Notes: a model not told the origin generated them from the letters alone. DNA of 64,000 nt from Novosphingobium aureum (GCF_015865035.1 NZ_JADZGI010000001.1:1612001-1676000); one strand, 5' to 3'. Counted from the stretch's first letter, positions 1-9,155 are shown. Numbers and translations are program-made.

Positions 1-1832
1 CAATCGCCACGCAGTATCGCTCCGTTGGGGGCCATGCGCACCGCCTTCGAGCCCGAGAGACCGGGGAAGGTCGGCCACATGTCCTGTGCGAGCGCGATGC
101 GGCTTTCCGAAGGGCCGCCGGCCTGGCGCTCGTACATCCAGTAATTGCGCATGACGATATTCACGTAGCCGCGCGTCTCCCAGTAGGGCAGCGATTCCAT
201 CCACAGCAGCGGATCGCCGCCGTCCTTCACCTCGGTGTTCCAGCGGGTGATCGGGACCGGCCCGGCGTTGTAGGCGGCCATGACCTTGGGCAGCAGCCCC
301 TGCGTGCCCGAATTGTGGTCGAGCGCGAGCAGGTGGGCCTGTCCGAAGGCGAGGTTGATCTCGGGGCGGTTGAGGTCCTTTGCCGAACCCGAGACGCCCA
401 GCGAGGCGGCATGGTCGCGCGCGGCGGCGGGCATGATCTGCATCAGGCCGCGTGCGCCCGCGGGGCTGACGATGCTTGCCTGGAAGATCGATTCCTGCAG
501 CGCGTGGGCGTAGACGAGCGCGGGGTCGACCTTCCAGCCGCCGGTGGGGGTCCACTTGGGCGTGGGGAAGCGCGAGGCCGGGTCGGGCTTGCCGCCGCGC
601 GGGGCGTTGTAGCTCATCCACAGCTGGGTCGCGGGCAGGCCGAGATCGCGCGCGAGGCGAGAGAGCGGGGCATATTGCCCGGCATCGCCGATGCGCGCCT
701 GATGGCGCAGCACTTCGTCGGCAAGGCCGTCCTCGCCGATCTCGGAGAGCGCGACGGCGGTGCGCACGTTTGGGATCGTGCGCAGCGACTGCCAGTCGGT
801 CTGGCTGAAGTCGGCCTGGGCGTGCTGGGCGGGCAGTTCCATGCCCAGCTGTTCGGCGGCGAGCATGCCGTAGAGCGTCTCGTCGCGCTTGGCCGCGAGG
901 CGCAGCACGCCGGCGGCCTTCTCGGGCTGGCGGCAGCGCACGAGGGCGCGCGCGTGCCAGTAGTGCGCCGCGCTGGTCAGTTCGTCGTTCTCGGAATAGC
1001 GCGCGGCATCCGCGAAGGCGGCGGAGGCGCCGTCGCAGTCGCCCAGCCGCCATGCGGCGAGCCCGGCGGTCCACCAGGCCTCGCCGACCCACGGGCCGTT
1101 GCCCATGGCGGCGAGCTGGGCCATCTCGTAGGCCGAGGCGTCCTGGTTCTCGATGTAGTAGCTCCAGGCCACCTTCTGGCGCCATTCGGCGCGCGCCATC
1201 GACGAAAGCGAGGCGTCGACCCCGTCGAGCAGCGTGCGCGCGCCCATCGGATCGTCGTTCTTGATGTGCTCGACGATCCCGGCCGAGATCGCGGCGGGCA
1301 TCGTGCCGTCCTCGATCGAGCGCGGGCGCACGCGCTTGGGCATCGAGGGGAGGCGGGCGAACTGCTGCTCGCCGGGCAGGCTCGGCGTGGTCTGCGCACC
1401 GCGGCGCTGCGCGAGGCGGGTGATCTGGTCGGCACCGGGAAGCTCGGTCCCTTGCGCCAGCCATGCCTCGAGGTCGGGCAGCTCGATGCGCGGCGAGCCG
1501 GCGGCGAGGTAGTATTCCGCGCGCGCTTCCTGATGGATCGGGCCCTCGGGGCGCTGGGCGAGCATGCGCTGGACCTTGCTCCAGTCCTTGTCCTCGACCG
1601 CGGAGAAGTATTCGGCGTAGAAATCGCGGTCGTCGTGGCTGAGCAGCGAGGGGACCACGGTGCTGTCGGCGCGGGTGCGGAAGTAGTCGACTGCGGCGCT
1701 GTTCGCGCTCGCCGTGCCCGGCAGCGCGGCGAGCGCGAGCCCGGCCAACCCCGTGCCTGCAAGCGCGCGCTTGCCTGCGCGCAGGAGTCCCTTCGCAGTG
1801 CTGGCCGGTCGTGAACCAGAGTGTCGCTTCAA
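1..1832 (-). CDS. Soluble lytic murein transglycosylase (3' end beyond window)
   Basis: A periplasmic peptidoglycan lytic transglycosylase that cleaves the MurNAc-GlcNAc bond. About 610 codons are visible and the C-terminus runs off the window. The start is a TTG preceded by GAGGA 8 bases upstream; no in-frame ATG lies near it. A basic N-terminus, then a hydrophobic Ala/Leu stretch ending near ASA, looks like a signal peptide. A long helical region (alpha-superhelical U-type domain in the Slt70 family) leads into the SLT domain, which shows HALQESIF with the presumed catalytic Glu near residue 447, followed by SPAGARGLMQIMP and later MAAYNAGP. These motifs are diagnostic of family 1 transglycosylases. 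It is transcribed away from the window, next to the uracil-DNA-glycosylase-like gene on the same strand. The family is certain; the exact orthologue is not. Confidence 0.9.
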   Translation of the reverse strand, partial: MKRHSGSRPASTAKGLLRAGKRALAGTGLAGLALAALPGTASANSAAVDYFRTRADSTVVPSLLSHDDRDFYAEYFSAVEDKDWSKVQRMLAQRPEGPIHQEARAEYYLAAGSPRIELPDLEAWLAQGTELPGADQITRLAQRRGAQTTPSLPGEQQFARLPSMPKRVRPRSIEDGTMPAAISAGIVEHIKNDDPMGARTLLDGVDASLSSMARAEWRQKVAWSYYIENQDASAYEMAQLAAMGNGPWVGEAWWTAGLAAWRLGDCDGASAAFADAARYSENDELTSAAHYWHARALVRCRQPEKAAGVLRLAAKRDETLYGMLAAEQLGMELPAQHAQADFSQTDWQSLRTIPNVRTAVALSEIGEDGLADEVLRHQARIGDAGQYAPLSRLARDLGLPATQLWMSYNAPRGGKPDPASRFPTPKWTPTGGWKVDPALVYAHALQESIFQASIVSPAGARGLMQIMPAAARDHAASLGVSGSAKDLNRPEINLAFGQAHLLALDHNSGTQGLLPKVMAAYNAGPVPITRWNTEVKDGGDPLLWMESLPYWETRGYVNIVMRNYWMYERQAGGPSESRIALAQDMWPTFPGLSGSKAVRMAPNGAILRGD

Positions 1833-1894
1833 GTTATCTGTCCTCGAAAATTCCGTCGTACCGGTTCGGCCCCCTGGCGGCTGGAGGGCGCGGG

Positions 1895-2647
1895 TCATGC
1901 CGCGCTCCAGTCCAGCATCGTCTTCCACAGGACCGGCTTCGCGCTCGGATGATTGAGCAGCGATGCAAGGCCCCAGGAGGCGAGCAACGGTATTGAGCGT
2001 CCTTCATGGTTGAAATTTTGTGAAATTGCAGTGCGACGCGGCAATTCGTGGCCCAAAAGCGGCAAAACGTTTTCACCGAAGGTAAACAGGCGTTTCGGGG
2101 CGACCAGACCGACGTGGTGCAGCAGCACCTTGCCCATGCCCTCGGTGCGCAGCTGCGTCCAGTCGGGAGCGGGAACGGCGCGCGGGAGGACGCTGGCGAT
2201 GTAGACCTCGTCGCGGCGGGTTTCGAGCGCTGCAAGGATGGCGTCGAGCAGGCGTCCCTGCGGTCCCGAGAGCAGCGTCTCGCGGTCCTCGCTCTCGGGC
2301 GTCTCGACCAGGATCATGACGTCGGCCCCGGCCTTGCCCTGCGGCGGTACGCGCGCCGAGGTGCGGCCCGCGTCGAGCAGCGGCTCGCTCATCCACCAGC
2401 GGGTGAATTCGGCGAGGTCTGCGGGAAGTATCGCCGGGTCGATGCCCGGCGGCGCAGCAGGGACCTGCTCCTCGACCGGCGCACGCCTGCGCGCGGCTGC
2501 GCGGCGGCGCATTTCGCCGTCGTCACCGGGTTCGGCCAGCCACTCCACCGGCTCGTCGAGCAGGTCGAGATCGACACCGGCGTCCCTCCACCAGTCGAGC
2601 GCACCTGTGATATCTGCCAGAAATTCCGGATTTGGGGCCTGATCCAT
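1895..2647 (-). CDS. Uracil-DNA glycosylase superfamily-like protein without cysteines
   Basis: A protein of 250 residues resembling the family 4/5 uracil-DNA glycosylase fold. After a charged, Arg-rich N-terminal third it has ADVMILVETPESED (position of motif 1, normally GEAPG), GRLLDAILAAL, and a C-terminal LLNHPSAKP close to the HPS motif of the superfamily. The whole protein contains no cysteine, so it cannot bind the 4Fe-4S cluster of family 4 enzymes, and motif 1 is altered; it may be inactive or act on another substrate. I took the ATG at 2647; an in-frame TTG at 2680 would add 11 residues, and neither has a good ribosome site. It is divergent from the ETF-QO gene. The superfamily call is fair; the activity is unknown. 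Confidence 0.7.
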   Translation of the reverse strand: MDQAPNPEFLADITGALDWWRDAGVDLDLLDEPVEWLAEPGDDGEMRRRAAARRRAPVEEQVPAAPPGIDPAILPADLAEFTRWWMSEPLLDAGRTSARVPPQGKAGADVMILVETPESEDRETLLSGPQGRLLDAILAALETRRDEVYIASVLPRAVPAPDWTQLRTEGMGKVLLHHVGLVAPKRLFTFGENVLPLLGHELPRRTAISQNFNHEGRSIPLLASWGLASLLNHPSAKPVLWKTMLDWSAA

Positions 2648-2753
2648 CGAGGCAGGTATTGACCTGTCGGCACCGACCAATCAAGGCACAAGGGTAGACA
2701 AGTGCGCAACAAAATACGCGAATGCAAAATTCGACTGGCTTTTGAGGGGTCCC

Positions 2754-4412
2754 ATGATTGAACGCGAAGAGATGCCTTACGATGTCGTGATCGTCGGTGG
2801 CGGGCCGGCGGGTCTGTCGACGGCGATCCGGCTCAAGCAGCTCGATCCGGAAATCCAGGTCTGCGTGCTCGAGAAAGGCTCCGAGATCGGGGCGCACATT
2901 CTTTCGGGCGCGACCTTCGATCCCAAGGCGATCGACGAGCTGCTGCCCGAGTGGCGCGAGATGGACTGCCCGATGGCCGAGACGCCGGTGACCGACAACT
3001 GGCACTGGCACCTCACCAAGGGCAAGAAGTTCTCGATCCCCCACGCGATCCAGCCCAAGTTCATGTCGAACCACGGCAACTACACCGGATCGCTGGGCAA
3101 CCTGTGCCGCTGGCTGGGCGAGCAGGCCGAGGCGCTCGAGGTCGAGATCTTCCCGGGCTTCCCCGCAGCCGAGATCCTCTACGACGACAACGGCGCGGTC
3201 ATCGGCGTGCAGACCGGCGACATGGGCGTTGGCCGCGATGGCGAACCCAAGGGCGACTTCCAGCCGGGCATGAACCTGCTGGGCAAGTACACCGTCTTCT
3301 GTGAAGGCGCGCGCGGGCACCTGACCAAGCGCCTCAAGGCGAAGTACGATCTTGAAGCCAACTGCGAGCCCCAGATCTATGGTCTGGGCATGAAGGAACT
3401 GTGGGACATCGATCCCGACAAGCACGTGCCGGGCCGCGTGATCCACACGCAGGGTTGGCCCTTGTCGGAGAACGACGCCTGGGGCGGCGGTTTCCTCTAC
3501 CATCAGGCCAACGGGCAGGTCTCGCTCGGTTTCGTCGCCGCGCTCGACTACAAGAACCCCTACATCTACCCCTTCGAGGAATTCCAGCGCTGGAAGCAGC
3601 ACCCCGAGATCAAGGCGATCCTCGAGGGCGGCAAGCGCGTCGCCTACGGTGCGCGCGCGATCAACGAGGGCGGCTGGCAGTCGGTGCCGCAGCTGGCCTT
3701 CCCGGGCGGCGTGCTGGCGGGCTGTTCGGCAGGCTTCGTCAACGTGCCGCGCATCAAGGGCAGCCACACCGCGATGAAGTCGGGCATGCTGGCGGCAGAG
3801 GCCATCGCCGCTGCGCTCAAGGCCGAGCGCGGGCAGGACACGCTGCAGGAATACGACGATGCGGTGCGTTCGAGCTGGATCGCGGACGAATTGAAGCTGG
3901 TCCAGAACGCCGAGCCTCTGGTCGCCAAGTGGGGCGGTGAGCTGGGCACGGTGCTCGCGGGCACCGACATGTGGCTGCGCACGCTGTTCGGCTTCGGCAT
4001 CGCCAAGCCGATGAAGCACCACACGGATGCTTCGTGCCTGCAGCGCGCCGATCTCTACAAGCCGATCGACTATCCCAAGCCCGACGGCGTGATCAGCTTC
4101 GACCGTCTGACCAGTGTCTCGTTCTCGTTCACCAACCACGAGGAAGAGCAGCCCTGTCACCTCAAGCTCAAGGACCCGGCGATCCCGACGCAGGTCAACC
4201 TGCCGATCTATGCCGGGCCCGAGGCACGCTACTGCCCGGCGGGCGTCTACGAGTTCGTCGCCGACGAAAGCGCAGGTGGCGAGGCCCTCAAGCTCCAGAT
4301 CAATTCGCAGAACTGCGTCCACTGCAAGACCTGCGACATCAAGGACCCGACCCAGAACATCGAATGGGTGACGCCCGAGGGCGGCGGCGGGCCCAACTAC
4401 CCGAACATGTGA
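2754..4412 (+). CDS. Electron transfer flavoprotein-ubiquinone oxidoreductase
   Basis: Membrane-associated FAD and 4Fe-4S enzyme that passes electrons from reduced ETF (fatty acid and amino acid oxidation) to ubiquinone. The product is 552 aa, the usual length. Near the N-terminus is the FAD dinucleotide-binding motif VVIVGGGPAGLSTA; the C-terminus carries the ferredoxin-like cluster ligands YCPAG and NCVHCKTCDIKDP, ending in the family-typical GGGGPNYPNM. The ATG at 2754 has GAGGGG just upstream; a TTG at 2742 is in frame but less likely. It is monocistronic by spacing, divergent from the UDG-like gene and about 90 bases before ispE. Confidence 0.95.
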   Translation: MIEREEMPYDVVIVGGGPAGLSTAIRLKQLDPEIQVCVLEKGSEIGAHILSGATFDPKAIDELLPEWREMDCPMAETPVTDNWHWHLTKGKKFSIPHAIQPKFMSNHGNYTGSLGNLCRWLGEQAEALEVEIFPGFPAAEILYDDNGAVIGVQTGDMGVGRDGEPKGDFQPGMNLLGKYTVFCEGARGHLTKRLKAKYDLEANCEPQIYGLGMKELWDIDPDKHVPGRVIHTQGWPLSENDAWGGGFLYHQANGQVSLGFVAALDYKNPYIYPFEEFQRWKQHPEIKAILEGGKRVAYGARAINEGGWQSVPQLAFPGGVLAGCSAGFVNVPRIKGSHTAMKSGMLAAEAIAAALKAERGQDTLQEYDDAVRSSWIADELKLVQNAEPLVAKWGGELGTVLAGTDMWLRTLFGFGIAKPMKHHTDASCLQRADLYKPIDYPKPDGVISFDRLTSVSFSFTNHEEEQPCHLKLKDPAIPTQVNLPIYAGPEARYCPAGVYEFVADESAGGEALKLQINSQNCVHCKTCDIKDPTQNIEWVTPEGGGGPNYPNM

Positions 4413-4503
4413 TCGCGCTCGGCGGGACTTTCCGCCAGTGACTTTCGCGCATTGCGAGGCCTCGGGGCTTGCCCCGGGGCCTTTGTCGTTTCAGGGGAGG
4501 CAC

Positions 4504-5334
4504 ATGCACGAAACCGCCTATGCCAAGATCAACCTCGCGCTCCACGTCCGCGCTCGCCGCGAGGACGGTTATCACGAACTGGAGACGCTCTTCGCCTTCG
4601 TCGATGACGGCGACCGGCTGGCGGTCGCGCCTGCCGCCGAGGACATGCTCGAGGTGCGCGGCGAATTCGTCGGCGGGCTCGCCAATCCCTTCGACAACAT
4701 CGTCGCATCCGCGCTCGCCGCCTTGCCACACGGGAAGAAGGGCTGGGCGGTCACGCTGGACAAGCGTCTGCCGGTGGCGGCGGGGCTCGGCGGCGGCTCG
4801 GCGGATGCAGGCGCGGTGTTCCGCATGGTCGAGCACGCGCACGGCCTGCCCGAGGACTGGCGCGCCAGGGCCGCGAAGCTGGGTGCGGACGTTCCCGCCT
4901 GCGTGCTCTCGCGTCCGTGCATCGGCACCGGCACCGGCACCGATCTTGCGGAAGTCGCGCATAACGATCTCGCGGGCTGTCCCGTGCTCCTCGTCAACCC
5001 GCGCGTGCCGCTCACGACCGGGCCGGTGTTCAAGGCCTGGGACGGCGTGGACCGCGGGGCGATGCCGGGCGGGTCCCTGCGCGAGATCGCGCTGGCGGGG
5101 CGCAACGACCTCGAGCCGCCCGCGCTCTCGATCTGTCCGCAGATCGGCGAGGTGCTGGCAGCGCTGCGCGAAGGTGGAGGAAAAGGCGGTTCGGGAGCCT
5201 TCCTCGTGCGCATGTCGGGCTCGGGCGCGACCTGCTTTGCGCTCTACGACGATCTTGCCGCGCGGGACGAAGCTTCGGAAAAGCTGGAAAAAGACCACCC
5301 CGGCTGGTGGCAAATGGCGGGGCGGTTGCGCTAG
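4504..5334 (+). CDS. ispE: 4-diphosphocytidyl-2-C-methyl-D-erythritol kinase
   Basis: GHMP kinase of the non-mevalonate isoprenoid pathway; it phosphorylates CDP-ME on the 2-hydroxyl group using ATP. 276 aa. The start MHETAYAKINLALHV holds the N-terminal substrate-binding AKINL motif, and the ATP-binding GHMP loop reads PVAAGLGGGSADAGA around residues 90-105. A C-terminal GSGATCFALY matches the third GHMP motif. GGGGAGG precedes the ATG at good distance. An N-formylglutamate amidohydrolase gene begins within about 10 bases of the stop, so the two probably share a transcript although their functions are unrelated. Confidence 0.95.
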   Translation: MHETAYAKINLALHVRARREDGYHELETLFAFVDDGDRLAVAPAAEDMLEVRGEFVGGLANPFDNIVASALAALPHGKKGWAVTLDKRLPVAAGLGGGSADAGAVFRMVEHAHGLPEDWRARAAKLGADVPACVLSRPCIGTGTGTDLAEVAHNDLAGCPVLLVNPRVPLTTGPVFKAWDGVDRGAMPGGSLREIALAGRNDLEPPALSICPQIGEVLAALREGGGKGGSGAFLVRMSGSGATCFALYDDLAARDEASEKLEKDHPGWWQMAGRLR

Positions 5335-5344
5335 GATGGGCGAC

Positions 5345-6082
5345 ATGCAGACCGTGACCGAAACCGAAAGCTACCGCATCTGTGGCACGCCGCGCTTCGG
5401 GGGCATCCTCGTCGTTGCCGACCATGCCTCGAACCGCGTGCCCGAAGATATCGACCTTGGCATCGCGCCCGAGCTGATGGACGAGCACATCGCCATCGAC
5501 ATCGGCGTCGCAGCGATTGCCGAGCGCATGGCGCAGCGTGCCGGCACCGCCGCCTTCCTCGGTAACGTCAGCCGGCTGGTGTGCGACACCAACCGCACCG
5601 CCGATGACCCGGCCGCGATCCCCGAGGTCAGCGACGGCTACGCGATCCCGGGCAATTGCGGCATCGACCGCGCCGCGCGGCTGGCGCGCTTCCACGCCCC
5701 GTTCCACGACAAGCTCGAGGAGCTCCTCACCGCGAACCCGCCGCTGCTGGTGCTGATCCTGCACAGCTTCACTCCGCGCATGGCGACCCGCCCCGATGAG
5801 ACGCGCCCGTGGCACTGCGGCGTCCTCTACGACGCCGATGCGCGCGGCGCGAAGCTCGCCACCCCGCTGTTCGAAGCGGACGGGCTCGTCGTCGGCGACC
5901 AGGAACCCTATTCGGGCAAGGTCTATAACGCCGCCATCGAACGCCATGTCGAGAGCGACGGTCGGCCCTACCTCTACCTCGAGATCCGCCAGGACCTCAT
6001 CGCCGACGAGGCCGGGCAGGCCGAATGGGCGGAGCGCCTGACCCGCGTGTGCAACCAGGTCGCGATCGCGCTGGGAGAGTGA
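5345..6082 (+). CDS. N-formylglutamate amidohydrolase family protein
   Basis: A zinc hydrolase of the HutG/DUF458-like FGase family, which deformylates N-formylglutamate or related acylated amino acids. About 245 aa. Visible family features are GGILVVADHASNRVPEDI near the N-terminus (the conserved DHASN/PHSG region), an AIDIGVA segment, LILHSFTP in the middle (the conserved L-H-S segment), and YLEIRQDLI near the C-terminus. An ATG at 5336 is in frame, but AGGA lies 8 bases before the ATG at 5345, so I chose the latter. It directly follows ispE. No other histidine-degradation gene is nearby, so the physiological substrate is unclear. A distant paralogue starts at 63188. Confidence 0.85.
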   Translation: MQTVTETESYRICGTPRFGGILVVADHASNRVPEDIDLGIAPELMDEHIAIDIGVAAIAERMAQRAGTAAFLGNVSRLVCDTNRTADDPAAIPEVSDGYAIPGNCGIDRAARLARFHAPFHDKLEELLTANPPLLVLILHSFTPRMATRPDETRPWHCGVLYDADARGAKLATPLFEADGLVVGDQEPYSGKVYNAAIERHVESDGRPYLYLEIRQDLIADEAGQAEWAERLTRVCNQVAIALGE

Positions 6083-6102
6083 GGCGGGTGTCGCTCGCGG
6101 GC

Positions 6103-6253
6103 TTCGACAAGCTCAGCCCGAGCGGGGCAGGGGTCAGACAGCTCTTTAAGATCGCGGTGTCGGCCGCCTCATCAACAGGTTGCCGGATAAAACCAGCGCA
6201 ACGCCTCTCTTGATGGCAGGTCTTCATCCCCGCTCAGGCTGAGCCTGTCGAAG
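6103..6253. repeat. Pair of inverted REP-like palindromic repeats
   Basis: Two copies of a short palindromic unit lie in opposite orientation in the gap between convergent genes. Copy A (6103-6126) reads TTCGACAAGCTCAGCCCGAG then CGGG; copy B (6230-6253) is CCGCTCAGGCTGAGCCTGTC then GAAG, the near-complement. Each copy folds on itself around the CTCAG/CTGAG core. This matches the widespread REP type of proteobacterial genomes, here arranged as a BIME-like pair. Related degenerate copies occur at 51037-51063 and 57070-57093. No transposase of the RAYT type is in the window. Confidence 0.75.
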
Positions 6254-6275
6254 CCGCTGCAGGCCAAGTCGCCGC

Positions 6276-6707
6276 CTAATCCACGTCGCCCGCGAAGGCG
6301 ATGCGGTTGAGGCGCTGGCGGGTCATTTCGTACATCGTGTCGATGTCGATTGCCTCGCCTTCCTCGACGCGGCACGAGATCATCGTCAGCGGGAAGCACA
6401 GGATGCCGGTGCCCGGCCAGTGCAGCGCGGGCTGGCGGCCGTATTCGTCGTCGACGGTGACCCAGTCGAGCGAGAGGTCCTGTGCCAGCGCATCGCCGAG
6501 CGCGATGCCGAGCGACTGCAGCTTCCAGGTATCCTCGGGGCCGACCCAGTCCTGCGCGAGGTTGGCGCGCACCACGGCGAGTTTGCCGTCGATGCTCTCG
6601 TAGGAGGCATCGGGATTGCTCGCGAAGTGGCCCTTGATCCAGACTCGGGCCAGATCGAGCCACTCCTGCTCCTCGTCTTCGAGGGTAAGGCGTTCGAGGC
6701 TTGCCAT
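6276..6707 (-). CDS. DUF3806-like protein
   Basis: A small acidic cytoplasmic protein of 143 aa, function unknown. It opens with MASLERLTLEDEEQEW and continues with helical segments and WVTVDDEYGRQPALHW then CFPLTMISCRVEEGE, the pattern I associate with DUF3806. No signal peptide or membrane segment is seen. The ATG at 6707 lies at the family-like beginning; an in-frame ATG at 6728 would add seven residues (MPDSLLR). Neither has a clear ribosome site. It is divergent from ilvD, with about 210 bases between the starts, and its 3' end abuts the REP pair. Confidence 0.7.
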   Translation of the reverse strand: MASLERLTLEDEEQEWLDLARVWIKGHFASNPDASYESIDGKLAVVRANLAQDWVGPEDTWKLQSLGIALGDALAQDLSLDWVTVDDEYGRQPALHWPGTGILCFPLTMISCRVEEGEAIDIDTMYEMTRQRLNRIAFAGDVD

Positions 6708-6915
6708 ACGCAGAAGACTATCAGGCATTTGCGCGAAGGCGAAGGGGGGCAAACCCCTGTTTCGCGGCAGAACTGACCTTTTTGCGCAAGAATCCTGTTT
6801 CATGGGGCGACGGCGGGAAATTTTCTCTTCGGTTGCGGGCGCGAGTGGAGTAGGGGCGGCGCGAAGGGATGCGCCATCCGCCTCCCGCACAAGACAAGTC
6901 CCGGAGTACACTGCA

Positions 6916-8769
6916 ATGCCTGCCTATCGTTCCCGCACGTCCACTCACGGCCGCAACATGGCAGGCGCGCGTGGCCTGTGGCGCGCGACCGGCATGAAGG
7001 ACGGGGACTTCGGCAAGCCGATCATCGCGGTCGTCAACTCGTTCACGCAGTTCGTGCCGGGTCACGTGCACCTGAAGGACCTCGGGCAGCTGGTCGCGCG
7101 CGAGATCGAGGCTGCGGGCGGTGTCGCCAAGGAATTCAACACCATCGCGGTCGATGACGGCATCGCCATGGGCCACGACGGCATGCTCTATTCGCTGCCC
7201 AGCCGCGACCTCATCGCTGACAGCGTCGAATACATGGTCAACGCGCACTGCGCCGATGCCATGGTCTGCATCTCCAACTGCGACAAGATCACGCCGGGCA
7301 TGCTGATGGCCGCGATGCGCATCAACATCCCCGTCGTCTTCGTCTCGGGCGGTCCGATGGAAGCGGGCAAGGTCGTGCTCAAGGGCAAGGAAACCGCGCT
7401 CGACCTCGTCGATGCGATGGTCGCCGCCGCCGACGAGTCCTATTCCGACGAGGAAGTCGCCGCGATCGAGCGTTCGGCCTGCCCGACCTGCGGCTCGTGC
7501 TCGGGCATGTTCACCGCCAACTCGATGAACTGTCTGACCGAAGCGCTGGGCCTCTCGCTGCCGGGCAACGGCTCGACGCTCGCCACCCACGCCGACCGCG
7601 AGCGCCTGTTCAAGGAAGCGGGCCGCCTCGTCGTCGACCTGTGCCAGCGCTACTACGAGCAGGAGGACGAGACCGCCCTGCCGCGCACCATCGCCAGCTT
7701 CGAGGCGTTCGAGAACGCGATGAGCCTCGACATCGCGATGGGCGGATCGACCAACACCGTGCTGCACCTGCTGGCCGCCGCCGTGGAAGCGGGCGTCGAC
7801 TTCACCATGGCCGACATCGACCGCCTCTCGCGCCATGTGCCCTGCCTCTCCAAGGTCGCGCCGGCCAAGTCCGACGTGCACATGGAGGACGTCCACCGCG
7901 CGGGCGGCATCATGGCGATCCTCGGCCAGCTCGACCGTGCCGGCCTGCTTCACTCCGATTGCCCGACCGTTCATGCAAGGACGCTGGGCGATGCGCTCAA
8001 CCGCTGGGACATCAGCCGCACCAACGAGGCCAGCGTTCAGGACTTCTACAAGGCCGCGCCCGGCGGCGTGCCCACGCAGGTCGCCTTCAGCCAGGCCAAC
8101 CGCTGGAAGGACCTCGACCTCGACCGCGAGAACGGCGTGATCCGTTCCAAGGAACATGCCTTCAGCCAGGACGGCGGCCTTGCGGTCCTTTTCGGCAACA
8201 TCGCGCGCGACGGCTGCATCGTGAAGACGGCGGGCGTCGATGACAGCATTCTCAAGTTCACCGGCAAGGCGCGCGTCTATGAGAGCCAGGACGCGGCGGT
8301 CGCGGGCATTCTGGGCGGTCAGGTCGAGGCGAACGACGTCGTCGTGATCCGCTACGAAGGTCCGCGCGGCGGGCCGGGCATGCAGGAAATGCTCTATCCT
8401 ACCAGCTACCTCAAGTCGAAGGGGCTGGGTAAGGCCTGCGCGCTGCTCACTGACGGGCGCTTCTCGGGCGGTACCTCGGGTCTCTCGATCGGCCATGCCT
8501 CGCCCGAGGCGGCCGAAGGCGGCGAGATCGGGCTCGTCGAGAACGGCGACACCATCGAGATCGACATCCCCGGCCGCACCATCAACCTGATGGTTTCGGA
8601 CGAGGAACTGGCCGCACGCCGTGCAACGCAGGAAGCGCGCGGGAGCGAGGCATGGACCCCGGTCCATCCGCGCAAGCGCAAGGTCTCGGCCGCGCTTCAG
8701 GCCTATGCCGCGATGACCACCAGCGCCTCGAAGGGCGCGGTGCGCGACGTGACGCAGCTCAAGCGTTGA
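6916..8769 (+). CDS. ilvD: Dihydroxy-acid dehydratase
   Basis: Iron-sulfur enzyme of branched-chain amino acid synthesis that dehydrates 2,3-dihydroxy-isovalerate and 2,3-dihydroxy-3-methylvalerate to the 2-keto acids. 617 aa, the normal length. It starts MPAYRSRTSTHGRNMAGAR and shows the cluster and metal region NCDKITPGMLM, then ACPTCGSCSGMFTANSMNCL, and later GRFSGGTSGLSIGH. The ATG at 6916 agrees with family starts. The stop codon overlaps the start of a small lipoprotein gene, suggesting a transcript that runs on through nnr and the RNA methyltransferase. Confidence 0.97.
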   Translation: MPAYRSRTSTHGRNMAGARGLWRATGMKDGDFGKPIIAVVNSFTQFVPGHVHLKDLGQLVAREIEAAGGVAKEFNTIAVDDGIAMGHDGMLYSLPSRDLIADSVEYMVNAHCADAMVCISNCDKITPGMLMAAMRINIPVVFVSGGPMEAGKVVLKGKETALDLVDAMVAAADESYSDEEVAAIERSACPTCGSCSGMFTANSMNCLTEALGLSLPGNGSTLATHADRERLFKEAGRLVVDLCQRYYEQEDETALPRTIASFEAFENAMSLDIAMGGSTNTVLHLLAAAVEAGVDFTMADIDRLSRHVPCLSKVAPAKSDVHMEDVHRAGGIMAILGQLDRAGLLHSDCPTVHARTLGDALNRWDISRTNEASVQDFYKAAPGGVPTQVAFSQANRWKDLDLDRENGVIRSKEHAFSQDGGLAVLFGNIARDGCIVKTAGVDDSILKFTGKARVYESQDAAVAGILGGQVEANDVVVIRYEGPRGGPGMQEMLYPTSYLKSKGLGKACALLTDGRFSGGTSGLSIGHASPEAAEGGEIGLVENGDTIEIDIPGRTINLMVSDEELAARRATQEARGSEAWTPVHPRKRKVSAALQAYAAMTTSASKGAVRDVTQLKR

Positions 8770-9155
8770 GCGAAGGGCTCGCCGCCAGCGCAGCGCTCGT
8801 CGCTCTCGTCGCGCTCGGCCTTGCGGGGTGTTCCTCGCAAGGGACGGGCGCGCCGACCCCGCAGGGCAGCGGCGACTACATTGCCTGCGCCGTGGGCGGT
8901 TCGGCCGAACTGGCCGATGCCTGTGCGGTCGAGCGCGTCGAGCAAGACGGCCAGCTCAGTCTGGTGGTGCATCATCCCGACGGAGGGTTCCGCCGCTTCG
9001 ACGTGCGCCGCGACGGCACCGGCCTCGCGGTCGCCGACGGGGCGGACGAGGCCGAGACGCGCCTCGACGAGGGCAAGCTCTCGGTCACCGTCGGGCCCGA
9101 CCGCTACGTTTTCCCGGTGACCATGCGCAAGAAGGGGGCCGCCGCCGCGCAGTGA
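8766..9155 (+). CDS. Small predicted lipoprotein
   Basis: A 129-residue protein of unknown function with a lipoprotein signal: a hydrophobic run ALVALVALGLAGC places the lipobox Cys near residue 22. The mature part is polar and rich in Asp/Gly, with ADACAVERVEQDGQLSLVV and HHPDGGFRRFDVRRDG, suggesting a small beta-structured domain at the cell envelope. The start chosen is TTG at 8766, which overlaps the ilvD stop (TTGA), consistent with translational coupling. An ATG at 8652 is in frame but would overlap ilvD by 118 bases and put 38 non-signal residues in front. Homologues are likely restricted to sphingomonads. Confidence 0.75.
   Translation: MSEGLAASAALVALVALGLAGCSSQGTGAPTPQGSGDYIACAVGGSAELADACAVERVEQDGQLSLVVHHPDGGFRRFDVRRDGTGLAVADGADEAETRLDEGKLSVTVGPDRYVFPVTMRKKGAAAAQ

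Noticed and set aside
315..1814. 499-codon plus-strand frame opposite the lytic transglycosylase
   Set aside because: The minus strand encodes clear SLT-domain motifs in a continuous frame; the plus frame has none.
6721..8667. Long open frame opposite ilvD
   Set aside because: Antisense shadow; ilvD motifs are unambiguous.
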